Positions 51,401 to 59,552 of a DNA stretch of 64,000 nt are shown here, one piece after another. A model generated the notes under the pieces. That model ran no database searches. It saw nothing but the letters and a program-made list of their open reading frames with translations, and was not told the DNA's origin. Within the stretch, counting starts at the first letter, position 1. Each line of letters begins with the position of its first letter. A program made the translations under genes and the position numbers. The stretch spans positions 62,001 to 126,000 of the forward strand of contig CBDAQA010000010.1 in NCBI GenBank assembly GCA_965198865.1, read 5' to 3'. Source of the stretch: CBDAQA01 sp965198865 (GTDB lineage: Bacteria; Planctomycetota; Phycisphaerae; Tepidisphaerales; Tepidisphaeraceae).

Positions 51401-51818
51401 GCACGCCGGCCCCCTCCTGCGCGCCGATGTTGGCGCCGTTGCCCTCGATCGTGAACCCGTCAATCGTCACGTCGTTCGCATCCACGGCGAACACGGTCTG
51501 CGTGGCGTAGACGATCGACTCGGCCGACCGCGTGCCCCGGCCGTCCTTGCCGTAGTTGGCGCCCCGGATCGTCAGCGACTTGTTGATCGTGACCGTCTCG
51601 TCGTACGTCCCGGCGTCTACCGTGATCACCGCGCCGGCGAGGGCGGCGTTCACCGCGGCCTGGATGGTCGCGTAGCTGGCCGTACTGCCGACGATGTGGG
51701 CCGCCAAGAGCTCGCGCCGCTCCAGCCGCTCCAGCGTCCCGGCCCGGTTTCCACCCCGGCCGGTCCGACCGTTCGCGCGTTTCGCTTGCCGCCGCCTGCC
51801 CGTCAGTTGCTCAGCCAT
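48429..51818 (-). CDS. Giant exported beta-helix/FN3/NPCBM protein 1
   Basis: 1129 residues. The N-terminus ends in the planctomycete leader LERLERRELLAAHIVGSTA, believed to be a sorting/export signal. Residues about 40-400 are parallel beta-helix repeats (VTIDGFTIEGNGANIGAQEG, ISGLNDGSSGPVRFEGNANA), a fold of polysaccharide lyases and adhesins. Three FN3-like domains (APTGLGATGLSASSVQLNWT) alternate with three NPCBM-like carbohydrate-binding domains (YAKGMGVHAVSNLVYNLAGQ, YAKGIGTHAASTIVYNLAGA). It is a close relative of the neighbour at 52231-55461. No catalytic motif, dockerin or PEP-CTERM is seen. Confidence 0.87.
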   Translation of the reverse strand: MAEQLTGRRRQAKRANGRTGRGGNRAGTLERLERRELLAAHIVGSTASYATIQAAVNAALAGAVITVDAGTYDETVTINKSLTIRGANYGKDGRGTRSAESIVYATQTVFAVDANDVTIDGFTIEGNGANIGAQEGAGVLMAPSIHGTQVLNNIIQNNVTGIYLSNNSNTDPALIQHNLIQNNFEAGNNWQLPVGENGSRGIYTDGTVSGGYLTNVLIDSNTLYNSNFNGGDEDEGMIALQALTAGKQFNITITNNKIGNESKALLATNVTNLVFMGNTISGLNDGSSGPVRFEGNANAVDIQYNTITGNQGPGVAADSSGVSGDSSGFVVNNNDIVGNDGIGVLVIASVYDGPLVAVGDWWGATTGPSGDGPGTGSAVWANGVSGHGVSPKGAAGGGPVTYSPWATALIDITKIPAPAAPTGLGATGLSASSVQLNWTPQMSTATGQLIQRSTDGVSFTTIATVPALLNAYTDTGLSGSTAYTYRVIASNPTGNSAATPAAKATTLSAAGGTVALSSLGWTTATAGYGSVTKNLSVNGNPITLAGTAYASGVTANAASTITYNLAGQYTGFSSAVGIDAEEDSKGTGHVEFQVIGDGVVLFDSGAMTNDQVKQVNVGVAGVQTLQLVATNTIANNIDYDHADWAGATLTLGSTLPAAPTGLSVLLSGTAAAKLSWTAGGSNQTSYTVQRSTDGVTFTTVAAALAATTYTDAGPLAAGTTYQYRVLANNTQGSSAPSAVASLVTPPVGTITVSLSDLTPTTATTGYGIVMRDASVGGHTLTLGGVTYAKGMGVHAVSNLVYNLAGQYTTFTSDVGVDDEEDAAGVGSVDFQVIGDGRVLFDSGVLHNGVAATHVSVSVAGVQALTLVATNGVAGSIDYDHADWAGATLTGVPTVPAAPTHLVAAAQTYSTVSLSWTAGSTNATSYAVDRSTDGVSFATVTTTVVGTATSWTDPASLSATTKYYYRIRAVNGAGASANSAVASVTTPIKRTITYLSDLTATSATAGYGTVQKDASISGNTITVAGVTYAKGIGTHAASTIVYNLAGAYTSFVSTVGIDDEELGKGTGEVEFQVYGDGVLLYDSGVLTNGQSANIAVSIAGVKTLTLVATNGIPDDIDYDHADWAGAQVIV

Positions 51819-52230
51819 TGATGGAAGTCCTCGGTCGCCGTGGCGCTGGCACCGCCGGGTCGATCCACCCGGCGAAGCGCTCGGCGTTCCTCTCAGTTAC
51901 GGCGGAATCGCGGTCCAACATCCGGTCGACCGGCCCCGAACTCATGGGTTGGCGACCAATGCGGTTCGACCTGTGACGGCTGTGGCAGCCGCGACCGTCG
52001 AGGGGCAACTTGGATGGCACCATGGCAGCGGCCCGCAATTTTTGCCGCCGGCCGCCTATCGCCCCGCCGTCACGAGAAACTAACACTGGTGCCGGAGCCG
52101 ACAATCGAATTGTGGCAGCGAAGCGCCATCCTCAGAAGCTTGGGGATCAGGCGGGGCCGGCTGTACCGACGACGCGACTTGCCCGCGTTGCGCGTGATGG
52201 GCAAGCCAGGGGTTCTCTACCGTTTAGCGG
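51819..52230. other. Gap between the two giant paralogues, no supported gene
   Basis: About 410 bases. I see no convincing gene or repeat. A plus-strand stretch near 52086-52230 reads SLGIRRGRLYRRRDLPALRV, loosely like an excisionase-type helix-turn-helix, but it has no start, and its frame runs on into the next gene's opposite strand. Promoter elements for the 48429-51818 gene should lie near 51830-51900. Confidence 0.5.
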
Positions 52231-55200
52231 TCACACCAGTAGCTGCGCCCCCGCCCAGTCGGAGTGGGCGTAGTCGTTGTCGCCGTCGGGGCCGGCCGCC
52301 ACGACGAGCGTCAGCTGTTTCACGCCGACCAGGCTCACCGCCACGCTCGCCGACTGGCCGTTGCTCAGCAGGCCGCTGTCGTACAGCAGCGCGCCGTCGC
52401 CGTAGACCTTGAAGTCGGCGTGGCCGGTGCCTTTGCCGACCTCCTCGTCGTCGATGCCCACGGTGGCGGTGAAGGCCGAGTACGCGCCGGCGATGGCGTA
52501 GACGATCGTGCTGGGCGCGTGCGTGCCGATGCCGGTGGCGTAGCTGACGCCGGCCACCTTCAGCGTGTTCCCGCCGACGCTCTCGTTCTTCTGCACCGTG
52601 CCCCACCCGGCCGTCGCGCTGGCCCAGGTGAGCGCGCTCAGGTTCGTGGCCGTCTGCTTGGCGGGCGTGCTCGCGGTGGCGACGGCCGAGTTGGGCGAGG
52701 GGCCCGCGCCGCTCACCGCGCGGATGCGGTAGTCGTACTTCGTGCTGGCCGTCAGCACGGTCGGGTCGGTCCAGGTGGTCGCCGACCCGGCCACGGTGGT
52801 GCTCACCGTTGTCCAGGTTGTCCCGTTGGTCGACCGGTCGACCGCGTAGGTGGCGATGACGCCGGCCGGCGCGGTCCAGGTCAGCTCGACGCTGGTGGCG
52901 GTCAGGGCCGTCGCCGTCAGCCCCGCCGGGGCGGCGGGGACGGCCAGCGCGGTCGTCGTCAGCGTTGCCCCGGCCCAGTCGGAGTGGTCGTAGTCGATGC
53001 TGTTGGCGACGCCGTTCGTCGCCAGCAGCTGCAGCACCTTCACGCCGGCCACGCTGACGGTGAACGACCTGGCCTGGTCGTTGGTCATCACGCCGGAGTC
53101 GAACAGGGTCACGCCGTCGCCGACCACCTTGAAGTCGACCGACCCCGTCCCCTTGCCGTCGACCTCGGCGTCGACGCCGACCGTCGACGAGAACGTGGTG
53201 TACGACCCGCCCAGCGCGTAGCTGATCGTGCTGACCGCGTGCGTGCCGATGCCGCTGGCGTAGGCCTTGCCGCCGACGGTCAGCGTGTTGCCGCCCTCCG
53301 ACAGGTTCTTCTCGACCGTGCCGTAACCGGTCGTCCCCGACGTCCAGGTGAGCGACGACAAGGCGACCGAGGTCGCGGTCGGAGTGGGCGTCGGGCTCGG
53401 CGTGGGCGTTGGAGTCGGCGTCGGCGTCGGCGTCGGGGTTGGAGTGGGTGTGGGGGTCGGAGTGGGCGTGGGCGTCGACGTGGTCACGTTCACCTTGAAC
53501 GTGGTGAGCGTGCCGGTCGGCACGGCGGCCCCGCCCTTGTCGAGGACCGTCGCACCGGGGACGAGGACGACGGAGTAGGCGCCGGTGCTGGCGGCGGTCC
53601 ACGCGTCGCCGGGGGCGACGATGGCGTACGTCACCGTCTCGGTCTTGCCGTCGGCCGACAGGGCGATGTTGTTGACCGCCGCGAACTCCGAGGTCCCGTT
53701 TGGGTTGACCACCTGCACTTGAGTGTTGGTCAACGAGAACATGTTCATCCCAGCCGCGCTGGAGTAGACCACCGTGAACGTGTAGAGCCCCTGCCCCACG
53801 CCGGACGGGCCGACGTCGGCCGCGCTCGCAACGGCCTTCGGCTGCGTCGGAGTCGGAGTGGGCGTTGGGGTTGGAGTGGGCGTCGGCGTGGGCGTTGGCG
53901 TCGGCGTGGGTGTCGGAGTCGGCGTAGGAGTGGGCGTCGGCGTAGGTGTGGGCGTCGCCGTGCCGAGCGTGATCTTCGCCGTCGGGCCGACGGCGGTGCC
54001 GTACACGTTGGCGGCGACGATCCGGTAGGAGTAGCTCTTGTTGGTCGCCAGGCCGGCGTCGGTGAACGTCGTCACCAGCGGCGAGAGCGTGGCCACGGTG
54101 GCGAACGTCACGCCGTCGGTGGAGCGTTGGACGAGCTCGCTGGCGGCGGTGCTGATCGACGCGGTCCAGGCCAGCGTGACGCTGGTCGCGGTGGCGGCGG
54201 TGGCCGTCAGCGCGGTCGGGGCGGCGGGCGCGCCGTAGCCGGCGATCGCGATCGGGGCCGTCGCCCAGGGCGAGAACGACACGCTGCCGCCCGCGATGCC
54301 GACCGGCACGACGAAGTGGCCGGTGTCGCCGTCGGCCCACAGCGCCTGCCCGGTGCCGGTGCCGTCGCCGCCGGGGCCGCTGGGGTCGCCCCAGTAGTCG
54401 TTGGTGGCCACCAGCAGCCCGTCGTACTGCTCGTCGCCGCTGATCACGCCGATGTTGTTGAAGCCGGCGGCGTTGTTGAAGATGTTGTTGTTGCGGATCA
54501 CGAACCCGCCGCTGTCGCCGTCGGTGCCCGACGAGTCGATCACGACGGCCGGCCCGAGGTTGTCGTGGACGTTGTTGTACTGGATGTCGACGTTGTGGTC
54601 GTTCCCCTCGAACCGCAGCCCGCCGCTGCCGCCGTCGTTGTGGCCGGTGATCTCGTTCCCGACGATCGCCAGGTTGGTCACGTTGAACGCCAGCACCGCC
54701 TTCGCCCCGTAGCCGGCGACGGAGAACGTGTTGTTCGAGATCGTGATGTTGAACTGCTTGCCCGCCGACTGCGCCTGCAGCCCGATCTCGGGCTCGGCGG
54801 TGACGTTGGCGTCGAGGGTGAACAGGTTCGCGTCGATCTGCACGTTGGTCAGCAGCCCGCCGCTCACCTCGCCGTCGGTGTAGATCTGCCGGCTGCCGTT
54901 CCAGCCGTACTCGAACCACTCGTCCGTCTCGTAGTTGTCGTGGAACCAGTCGTGCTGGATGACGGCCGCGTCGGCGTCGCTGTTGTTCGACAGGTACAGG
55001 CCCGAGATGTTGTCGGCGATGATGTCGTTGACGACGTGGCTGCCGTGGATCGACGGCCCCAGGATGATGCCGGCGTACTCGGCCGCGCCGACGTCGGCCT
55101 TGTCGCCGACCACGTCCATCCCGTCGATCGTCACGTCGTTGGCCGTCACGTCGATGCCGGTCGTCGTGGTCGTCACGATCGACTCGGCCCCCCGCGTGCC

Positions 55201-55461
55201 GCGCGCGTCGACCCCGGCGTTGGCGCCCTGCAGCGTGAGCGTCTTGTTGATCGTGATCGGCCCGGCGTAGGTGCCGGCGTCGACGGTGACGGTCGCGCCG
55301 GCGGTGGCCGCGTCAATCGCCGCCTGGATGGTGGCGTAGCCGACGGTGCTGCCGACGATGTGGGCCGCCAGCAGTTGCCGTCGCTCCAGCCGCTCGGTGC
55401 CGGGGGCGGGGCGAGACGGGTTCCGACGGGCCGCGCGGGCCCGGTTCCGGGTGTTCAGCAT
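52231..55461 (-). CDS. Giant exported beta-helix/FN3/NPCBM protein 2
   Basis: 1076 residues, paralogue of the 48429-51818 protein with the same leader (TERLERRQLLAAHIVGSTV) and beta-helix (ITGHNDGGSGGLRFEGNDHN). An FN3-like domain is followed by a TP-repeat linker, an unassigned beta-sandwich (SAADVGPSGVGQGLYTFTVV), a second TP linker, an NPCBM domain (YASGIGTHAVSTISYALGGS), another FN3 and a final NPCBM (YATGIGTHAPSTIVYAIAGA). It differs from its neighbour by swapping one NPCBM/FN3 unit for the linker-flanked domain. Both probably bind polysaccharide at the cell surface. Confidence 0.87.
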   Translation of the reverse strand: MLNTRNRARAARRNPSRPAPGTERLERRQLLAAHIVGSTVGYATIQAAIDAATAGATVTVDAGTYAGPITINKTLTLQGANAGVDARGTRGAESIVTTTTTGIDVTANDVTIDGMDVVGDKADVGAAEYAGIILGPSIHGSHVVNDIIADNISGLYLSNNSDADAAVIQHDWFHDNYETDEWFEYGWNGSRQIYTDGEVSGGLLTNVQIDANLFTLDANVTAEPEIGLQAQSAGKQFNITISNNTFSVAGYGAKAVLAFNVTNLAIVGNEITGHNDGGSGGLRFEGNDHNVDIQYNNVHDNLGPAVVIDSSGTDGDSGGFVIRNNNIFNNAAGFNNIGVISGDEQYDGLLVATNDYWGDPSGPGGDGTGTGQALWADGDTGHFVVPVGIAGGSVSFSPWATAPIAIAGYGAPAAPTALTATAATATSVTLAWTASISTAASELVQRSTDGVTFATVATLSPLVTTFTDAGLATNKSYSYRIVAANVYGTAVGPTAKITLGTATPTPTPTPTPTPTPTPTPTPTPTPTPTPTPTPTPTPTQPKAVASAADVGPSGVGQGLYTFTVVYSSAAGMNMFSLTNTQVQVVNPNGTSEFAAVNNIALSADGKTETVTYAIVAPGDAWTAASTGAYSVVLVPGATVLDKGGAAVPTGTLTTFKVNVTTSTPTPTPTPTPTPTPTPTPTPTPTPTPSPTPTPTATSVALSSLTWTSGTTGYGTVEKNLSEGGNTLTVGGKAYASGIGTHAVSTISYALGGSYTTFSSTVGVDAEVDGKGTGSVDFKVVGDGVTLFDSGVMTNDQARSFTVSVAGVKVLQLLATNGVANSIDYDHSDWAGATLTTTALAVPAAPAGLTATALTATSVELTWTAPAGVIATYAVDRSTNGTTWTTVSTTVAGSATTWTDPTVLTASTKYDYRIRAVSGAGPSPNSAVATASTPAKQTATNLSALTWASATAGWGTVQKNESVGGNTLKVAGVSYATGIGTHAPSTIVYAIAGAYSAFTATVGIDDEEVGKGTGHADFKVYGDGALLYDSGLLSNGQSASVAVSLVGVKQLTLVVAAGPDGDNDYAHSDWAGAQLLV
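53376..53478 (-). repeat. Thr-Pro linker repeat (distal)
   Basis: Six-base units encode an uninterrupted Thr-Pro run within the 52231-55461 protein, between its unassigned beta-sandwich and an NPCBM domain. Such linkers are flexible, often glycosylated, and are prone to length change. Confidence 0.9.
53845..53956 (-). repeat. Thr-Pro linker repeat (proximal)
   Basis: A second Thr-Pro run in the same protein, between the FN3 domain and the beta-sandwich. It is longer than the distal one. Confidence 0.9.
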
Positions 55462-55647
55462 GACGAGTCCTGTCGCGAATCCGCCGGGGCGTCAGAAGTG
55501 AGCCGGCGGCCATCCGTCCGCCAATGGCTCGGCAGACCCCTCAGACGTGGCACAAACTAGCTCATTCCGGGGCCGCCGCAAGCGGTGTTATCGGGCGAAG
55601 TCAGTTACCGGACGCGGGTAGCACCGAAGGCGGTGGGAGTTCCGACT

Positions 55648-56307
55648 CTACGGATTGGACCGGCCGGGAGAAGATGGGAGAGCTATATCGATTGTAGCGG
55701 CCAGGGACGCGCGAACGGCAGCCAGATCGGGTCCGCGATCGCCCAGTTCACGCCGCAGCGACGTGACCGGCCGACCCGCCAGACCGCACGGCACGATCAG
55801 GTCGAATCCGGCCAGGTCGGTCGTCACATTGAGGGCCAGCCCGTGCAGCGTGACGCCCCGGCGGATGCGGACGCCGATCGCGCAGATCTTGGCCGGGGGA
55901 TGATTCTCGGTCCACACCCCCACCGCTGTCGGGTCGGCATGGGCCGGCACGCCGAAGCCCGCCAGCGTGTCGACCACCACCCGCTCGAGCCAGTGGACGT
56001 ACGCGCTGACGGTGAAACCGTGGCTTGCCAGCCGCAGGACCGGGTAGGCGACCAGCTGCCCCGGCCCGTGGTAGGTCACGTCGCCGCCGCGGTCGCTCTC
56101 GACCCGCTCGACGCCCCGCCCGGCCAGTTCCTCGGGCGACACGCGCAGGTTCCGCTCGCCGCCGGGCCGTCGGCCGAACGTGACCACCGGCGGATGCTCG
56201 ACGAAGAACACCCGCTCCGCCCCGCCCGCCAGCACCTGGGCGTGGGCCGACTCCTGCGCCGCCCAGGCGTCGCGGTAGCTCATCGTGCCGAGGTCATCGA
56301 AGCGCAT
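55648..56307 (-). CDS. lipB: Octanoyltransferase LipB
   Basis: Transfers octanoate from acyl carrier protein to lipoyl domains, the first step of lipoate assembly. 219 residues: the RGGDVTYHGPGQLVAYPVLR signature, PAKICAIGVRIRRGVTLHGL with the active Lys, and DLIVPCGLAGRPVTSLRREL with the nucleophilic Cys. The length and start (MRFDDLGTMSYRDAWAAQES) are typical. No lipA nearby. Confidence 0.95.
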   Translation of the reverse strand: MRFDDLGTMSYRDAWAAQESAHAQVLAGGAERVFFVEHPPVVTFGRRPGGERNLRVSPEELAGRGVERVESDRGGDVTYHGPGQLVAYPVLRLASHGFTVSAYVHWLERVVVDTLAGFGVPAHADPTAVGVWTENHPPAKICAIGVRIRRGVTLHGLALNVTTDLAGFDLIVPCGLAGRPVTSLRRELGDRGPDLAAVRASLAATIDIALPSSPGRSNP

Positions 56308-56493
56308 GCGGGGCTCACTTTAGGGCCTCGTGAGTGCGAGCGCAGCGGTCGCCCCGAAGGGACACGCTGCGGCGGTCGGAGAGCGCCACTTTAGGGGCTG
56401 CCGCTACATGGGCGCATGTGCCGGACGGGTCGTTAATCGTTCCGCCCGAAACGTCGTGGAAAACAATTCGCCGCCAACCGACGTTGTAACCGC

Positions 56494-57018
56494 GTGACGA
56501 TACTCGTGGCCCATCTGCTCTGGTTGGCGATCTCGCGGGTGCCGGTCCAGGTGGTTGACGCGGAGGGGCACGCCGTTCGGCCGCTGGACGGGTGCGGCAC
56601 GGCGGTGCTGATCTTCGTCGCCACCGACTGCCCGATCTCCAACGGCTACGCCCCGGAGCTGCAGCGGATCATGGCCGGGCACCAGGGGGACGGCGTGCGG
56701 TTCGAACTGGTCTACACCGACGCGACGCCTGCCGCCGCCAAGGCCCATCTGGCGCTGTACGGCTACGCCTGCCCGGCCCTGCTCGACCCGAACCACGCGT
56801 TGTCCGCCCGGCTGGGCGTCACGGTGACGCCGGAGGTGGCCGTGATCGGCGAGGGTGGGCGGCTGATCTACCGCGGGCGCATCGACGACCGGTACGTCGG
56901 GTTTGGTCGCAAGCGGCCCGAGGCGTCGACGCACGACCTGCGGGCGGCGCTGGCCGCGGTCGTCGCCGGCCGACCGGTGGCGGTGGCCTACACGAAGGCG
57001 GTTGGGTGTCCGATTTGA
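56494..57018 (+). CDS. Redoxin (thioredoxin-fold) protein
   Basis: 174 residues from GTG 56494. VLIFVATDCPISNGYAPELQ carries the peroxiredoxin-like Cys; YGYACPALLDPNHALSARLG may supply a resolving Cys. TPEVAVIGEGGRLIYRGRID completes the thioredoxin fold. No clear signal peptide, though the first residues are hydrophobic. It precedes the copper monooxygenase gene by 36 bases across a repeat; in planctomycetes these are often fused or adjacent, so it likely supplies reducing power to that enzyme. Confidence 0.82.
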   Translation: MTILVAHLLWLAISRVPVQVVDAEGHAVRPLDGCGTAVLIFVATDCPISNGYAPELQRIMAGHQGDGVRFELVYTDATPAAAKAHLALYGYACPALLDPNHALSARLGVTVTPEVAVIGEGGRLIYRGRIDDRYVGFGRKRPEASTHDLRAALAAVVAGRPVAVAYTKAVGCPI

Positions 57019-57036
57019 CGCTCCCCGGAAGAGATC

Positions 57037-57114
57037 ATCCACGAAGGACACGAAATGAACACGAGGAAATGCAACCGGTCTTCCTCTTCGTGGCCATTCG
57101 TGTCCTTCGTGGAT
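57037..57114. repeat. ACGAAT-type inverted repeat, copy C (provides a start codon)
   Basis: ATCCACGAAGGACACGAA (57037-57054) pairs perfectly with 57097-57114, and pairing continues less perfectly inwards. It belongs to the same family as 36400-36524 and 44424-44560 (ACGAA(T) units with ACACGAA). The ATG at 57055 and the first 20 codons of the downstream gene lie inside it. Confidence 0.9.
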
Positions 57115-57679
57115 CCGTTTTTGATCGCGATCGTCGTGAGCGCCGCGCTTGCGGGTCGCGCGTCGGCCGCCGTGCCGACGTTCGCGCACGACGTCGCGCC
57201 GATCGTCTACGCCAACTGCGTCAGCTGCCACCGCCCCGGCGAGGCGGCTCCCTTCTCGTTGCAGACCTTTGACGACGTCCGCAAGCACGCCAGGCAGATC
57301 GCCGCCGTCACGCAGAGCCGGTACATGCCGCCGTGGAAGCCGCAGCCGGGCTGGGGTCACTTCGTGGGCGAGCGGCGGCTCAGTGACGAACAGTTGCAGA
57401 TCCTCAAGGCGTGGGCCGACAACGGCACCCCCCAGGGCGACCCGGCCGCCGCCCCGCCGGTGCCGACGTTCAGCAGCGACTGGCGGCTCGGCAAGCCCGA
57501 CCTGATCGTGAAGATGGACAAGCCGTTCAGCATCCCCGCCGACGGCAACCACGGGCGGGACGTGTACCGCGCGTTCGTCGTCCCGCTGAACCTGGACCGG
57601 GACGAGTTCGTGACGGCCGTCGAGTTCCGGCCAGACAGCCGGACGGTGATCCACCACGCCCTGTTCTTCCTCGACGCTA

Positions 57680-58711
57680 GAGCATTTTCACTTGAGGTGT
57701 AGCGTGTATCCGCAGTGTGTGAAGTAGCCCAGGCAGTCGCCGGCGGTCACCGTGGCGAACGCGGGGCCGACGGCGTCGATCAAACCTTGTACGGTCCGCT
57801 GGGCCGCGGTCCTCAACGCCTGCTTGACCTTGGACCACATCGGCTCGATCGGGCTGAGGTCGGGCGAGTACGGCGGCAGGTAGACCAGGCGACACTGGGC
57901 CGCCTCGATCGAGGCGCGGATGCCCGCCACCTTGTGGGCCGAGAGATTGTCCATGACGACGACCTGCCCCGGCCGCAGGGCCGGGCAGAGGAAGTCGTCG
58001 ACGAACGTGCGGAACGTGTCGCCGCACGTCGAGGCGTCGATCGTCGTCGCGACCAGTGGACCCGACACGGTCATCGCGCCGAGGATCGTGAGGCGCTTCC
58101 AGTGGCCGTGGGGCACGTGCTCGTGGAGCCGCTCGCCCGCCGGGGCGCGGCCACGCAACCGCGTGAACTGCGTGGTCGCGTAGCTCTCGTCCATCACGAC
58201 GATGTCGGCCAGCGGCACGCCCTTCAGCTGCTCGGCGAAGAACGCGTCGCGGGCCTTGGATACGTCGGGGCGTTCTTTTTGCTCGGCGGCGACGAGCGAC
58301 TTCTTCTTGAAGGTCAGCTTCAGGGCCCGCAGCGTGTTGAAGAGGCACCCGATGCTGACGGTGACCTTCAGCTCCTTGGCCACGCGCGCCCGCAGCTCTT
58401 CGAGCGTCGCGTCGGGCCGTTCTGCCACCCATTTCGCCAGTTGGTCGCGGCCCGCCCGGTCCAGCTTCGGCTTGCGCCCGCCGACCGGCCGCCGCAGGGC
58501 CGGGTCGGCGTCCCGGTGCTGCTTGACCCGCCGCGCCCAGGCCGGCGACACCATCAGCTGCTTGGCAATCGCCGCCGTCTTCACGCCGTCGTCGTACAGG
58601 GCCAGCACGCGGGAACGGATGTCGGTCGAATATGCCATCTGGTGCCTCTCCTTGAGATTCGGAAAGTACCAGTGCGATCCCCATAGCGCTACGGCTCAAC
58701 TGAACCTGCTC
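57680..58711 (-). mobile_element. IS630-family insertion sequence with TA duplication
   Basis: The ends are inverted repeats: 57680-57704 begins GAGCATTTTCACTTGAG and the right end, read inwards from 58711, begins GAGCAGGTTCAGTTGAG; both continue with a GTAGCG. It is flanked by TA at 57678-57679 and 58712-58713, the expected target duplication. 1032 bp. Its clean fit suggests a recent insertion. Confidence 0.95.
57688..58638 (-). CDS. IS630-family transposase
   Basis: 316 residues. An N-terminal helix-turn-helix (RSRVLALYDDGVKTAAIAKQ, VSPAWARRVKQHR) binds the ends. The DDE triad is in IVVMDESYATTQF, VVVMDNLSAHKVAGIR and LPPYSPDLSPIEPMWSKVK. It is a single uninterrupted frame whose stop lies inside the left inverted repeat, so it is probably active. 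Confidence 0.95.
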   Translation of the reverse strand: MAYSTDIRSRVLALYDDGVKTAAIAKQLMVSPAWARRVKQHRDADPALRRPVGGRKPKLDRAGRDQLAKWVAERPDATLEELRARVAKELKVTVSIGCLFNTLRALKLTFKKKSLVAAEQKERPDVSKARDAFFAEQLKGVPLADIVVMDESYATTQFTRLRGRAPAGERLHEHVPHGHWKRLTILGAMTVSGPLVATTIDASTCGDTFRTFVDDFLCPALRPGQVVVMDNLSAHKVAGIRASIEAAQCRLVYLPPYSPDLSPIEPMWSKVKQALRTAAQRTVQGLIDAVGPAFATVTAGDCLGYFTHCGYTLHLK

Positions 58712-59517
58712 TAACGGGGCCGGCCGCCGCAAGGAGGCGCAGTCGAACGACGGCCAGCCCGGCTACGTCAGCTTCGGCGGGCCCGGCATCCCCGTCACCG
58801 GCGGGCTGGGCGGCTGGGCGCCCGGCGCGCTGCCCGAGCCGTTGCCGGAGGGGTGGGGCCGGCCGGTCCGCCAGGGGTCGGACCTGATCCTGCAATGCCA
58901 CTTCCACCCCACCGGCAAGCCCGAGACCGAGCAGGCGACGCTGGGCATCTACCTCGCCAAGCAGCGGCCGAGCCGCGTCACGGTGAACGGCAACGCCCAC
59001 ACGTTCGCCATCAACATCCCGCCCGGCGACGCCAGCTACGTCCGCGACGCCACGTACACGGTGCCGGTCGACATCGACCTGATCGGCATCACGCCCCACG
59101 CCCACCTGCTGTGCAAGGACATGAAGGGGTGGGCCATCCTGCCCGACGGCAGCCGGCAGAACCTGATCTGGATCGCCGACTGGGACTTCAACTGGCAGGG
59201 CACCTACCGCTACGCCGAGCCCGTGCGGCTGCCCGCCAGGACGGTGGTCCACATGGAGTACACCTACGACAACTCCGCCGACAACGAGCGGAACCCCAAC
59301 ACCCCGCCCAGGGCCGTCCACTACGGCGAGCAGACCACCGACGAGATGGCGTTCCTGTTCATGGAGGGGTCGCCCGTGCACGCCGGCGACTACGCCGAGT
59401 TCAGGAGGGGTAACCGCCGGCAGATGGCCGACGCCTTGACGCGGTTCCTCGGCGGCGGGGCGAGCCCGGCGCCGCAGCCGTGAGGGGATTGGATCGGATC
59501 GCATCGAAAGACGGAGT

Positions 59518-59552
59518 CCCGGGTGTACACCCGGGGCCTCTTCTTTTATGGT
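59518..59552 (+). terminator. Terminator-like palindrome after the monooxygenase gene
   Basis: CCCGGGTGTACACCCGGG (59518-59535) is a perfect palindrome followed by GCCTCTTCTTTTA. It is 34 bases beyond the monooxygenase stop and just outside the DUF4058 3' end. The hairpin resembles the one at 9828-9851. Confidence 0.65.

Larger units (their letters stand above)
57055..59483 (+). pseudogene. Cytochrome c / copper ascorbate-dependent monooxygenase gene, split by IS630
   Basis: The 5' part (57055-57679) encodes a signal peptide (DPFLIAIVVSAALAGRASA), a c-type haem motif (YANCVSCHRPGEA) and the start of the copper domain (TVIHHALFFLDA). The IS630 element then intervenes. The 3' part (58714-59483) continues it: GQPGYVSFGGPGIPVTGG, ILQCHFHPTGKPE, IDLIGITPHAHLLCKDM. 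Removing 57680-58711 and one TA joins the frames as FFLDANGAGRRKEAQ with no base lost, giving 464 codons. The domain resembles copper type II ascorbate-dependent monooxygenases. Currently it can yield only a truncated product ending SLEV. Confidence 0.9.

Noticed and set aside
47433..51821. Plus-strand open frame of 1462 codons opposite the first giant exported protein
   Set aside because: It is a codon-bias shadow: Arg/Val/Gly/Asp repeats mirror the minus-strand FN3/NPCBM gene and no domain is visible.
52086..52230. Excisionase-like helix-turn-helix (SLGIRRGRLYRRRDLPALRV)
   Set aside because: No start codon or ribosome site, and the frame continues into the opposite strand of the next gene. 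The similarity is too short to support.
53376..53956. CRISPR-like array of short repeats
   Set aside because: The repeats are six-base Thr-Pro codon units inside a protein gene, with no spacers.
52264..55560. Plus-strand open frame of about 1100 codons opposite the second giant protein
   Set aside because: Same shadow effect; the composition follows the complement of the Thr-Pro and NPCBM coding sequence.
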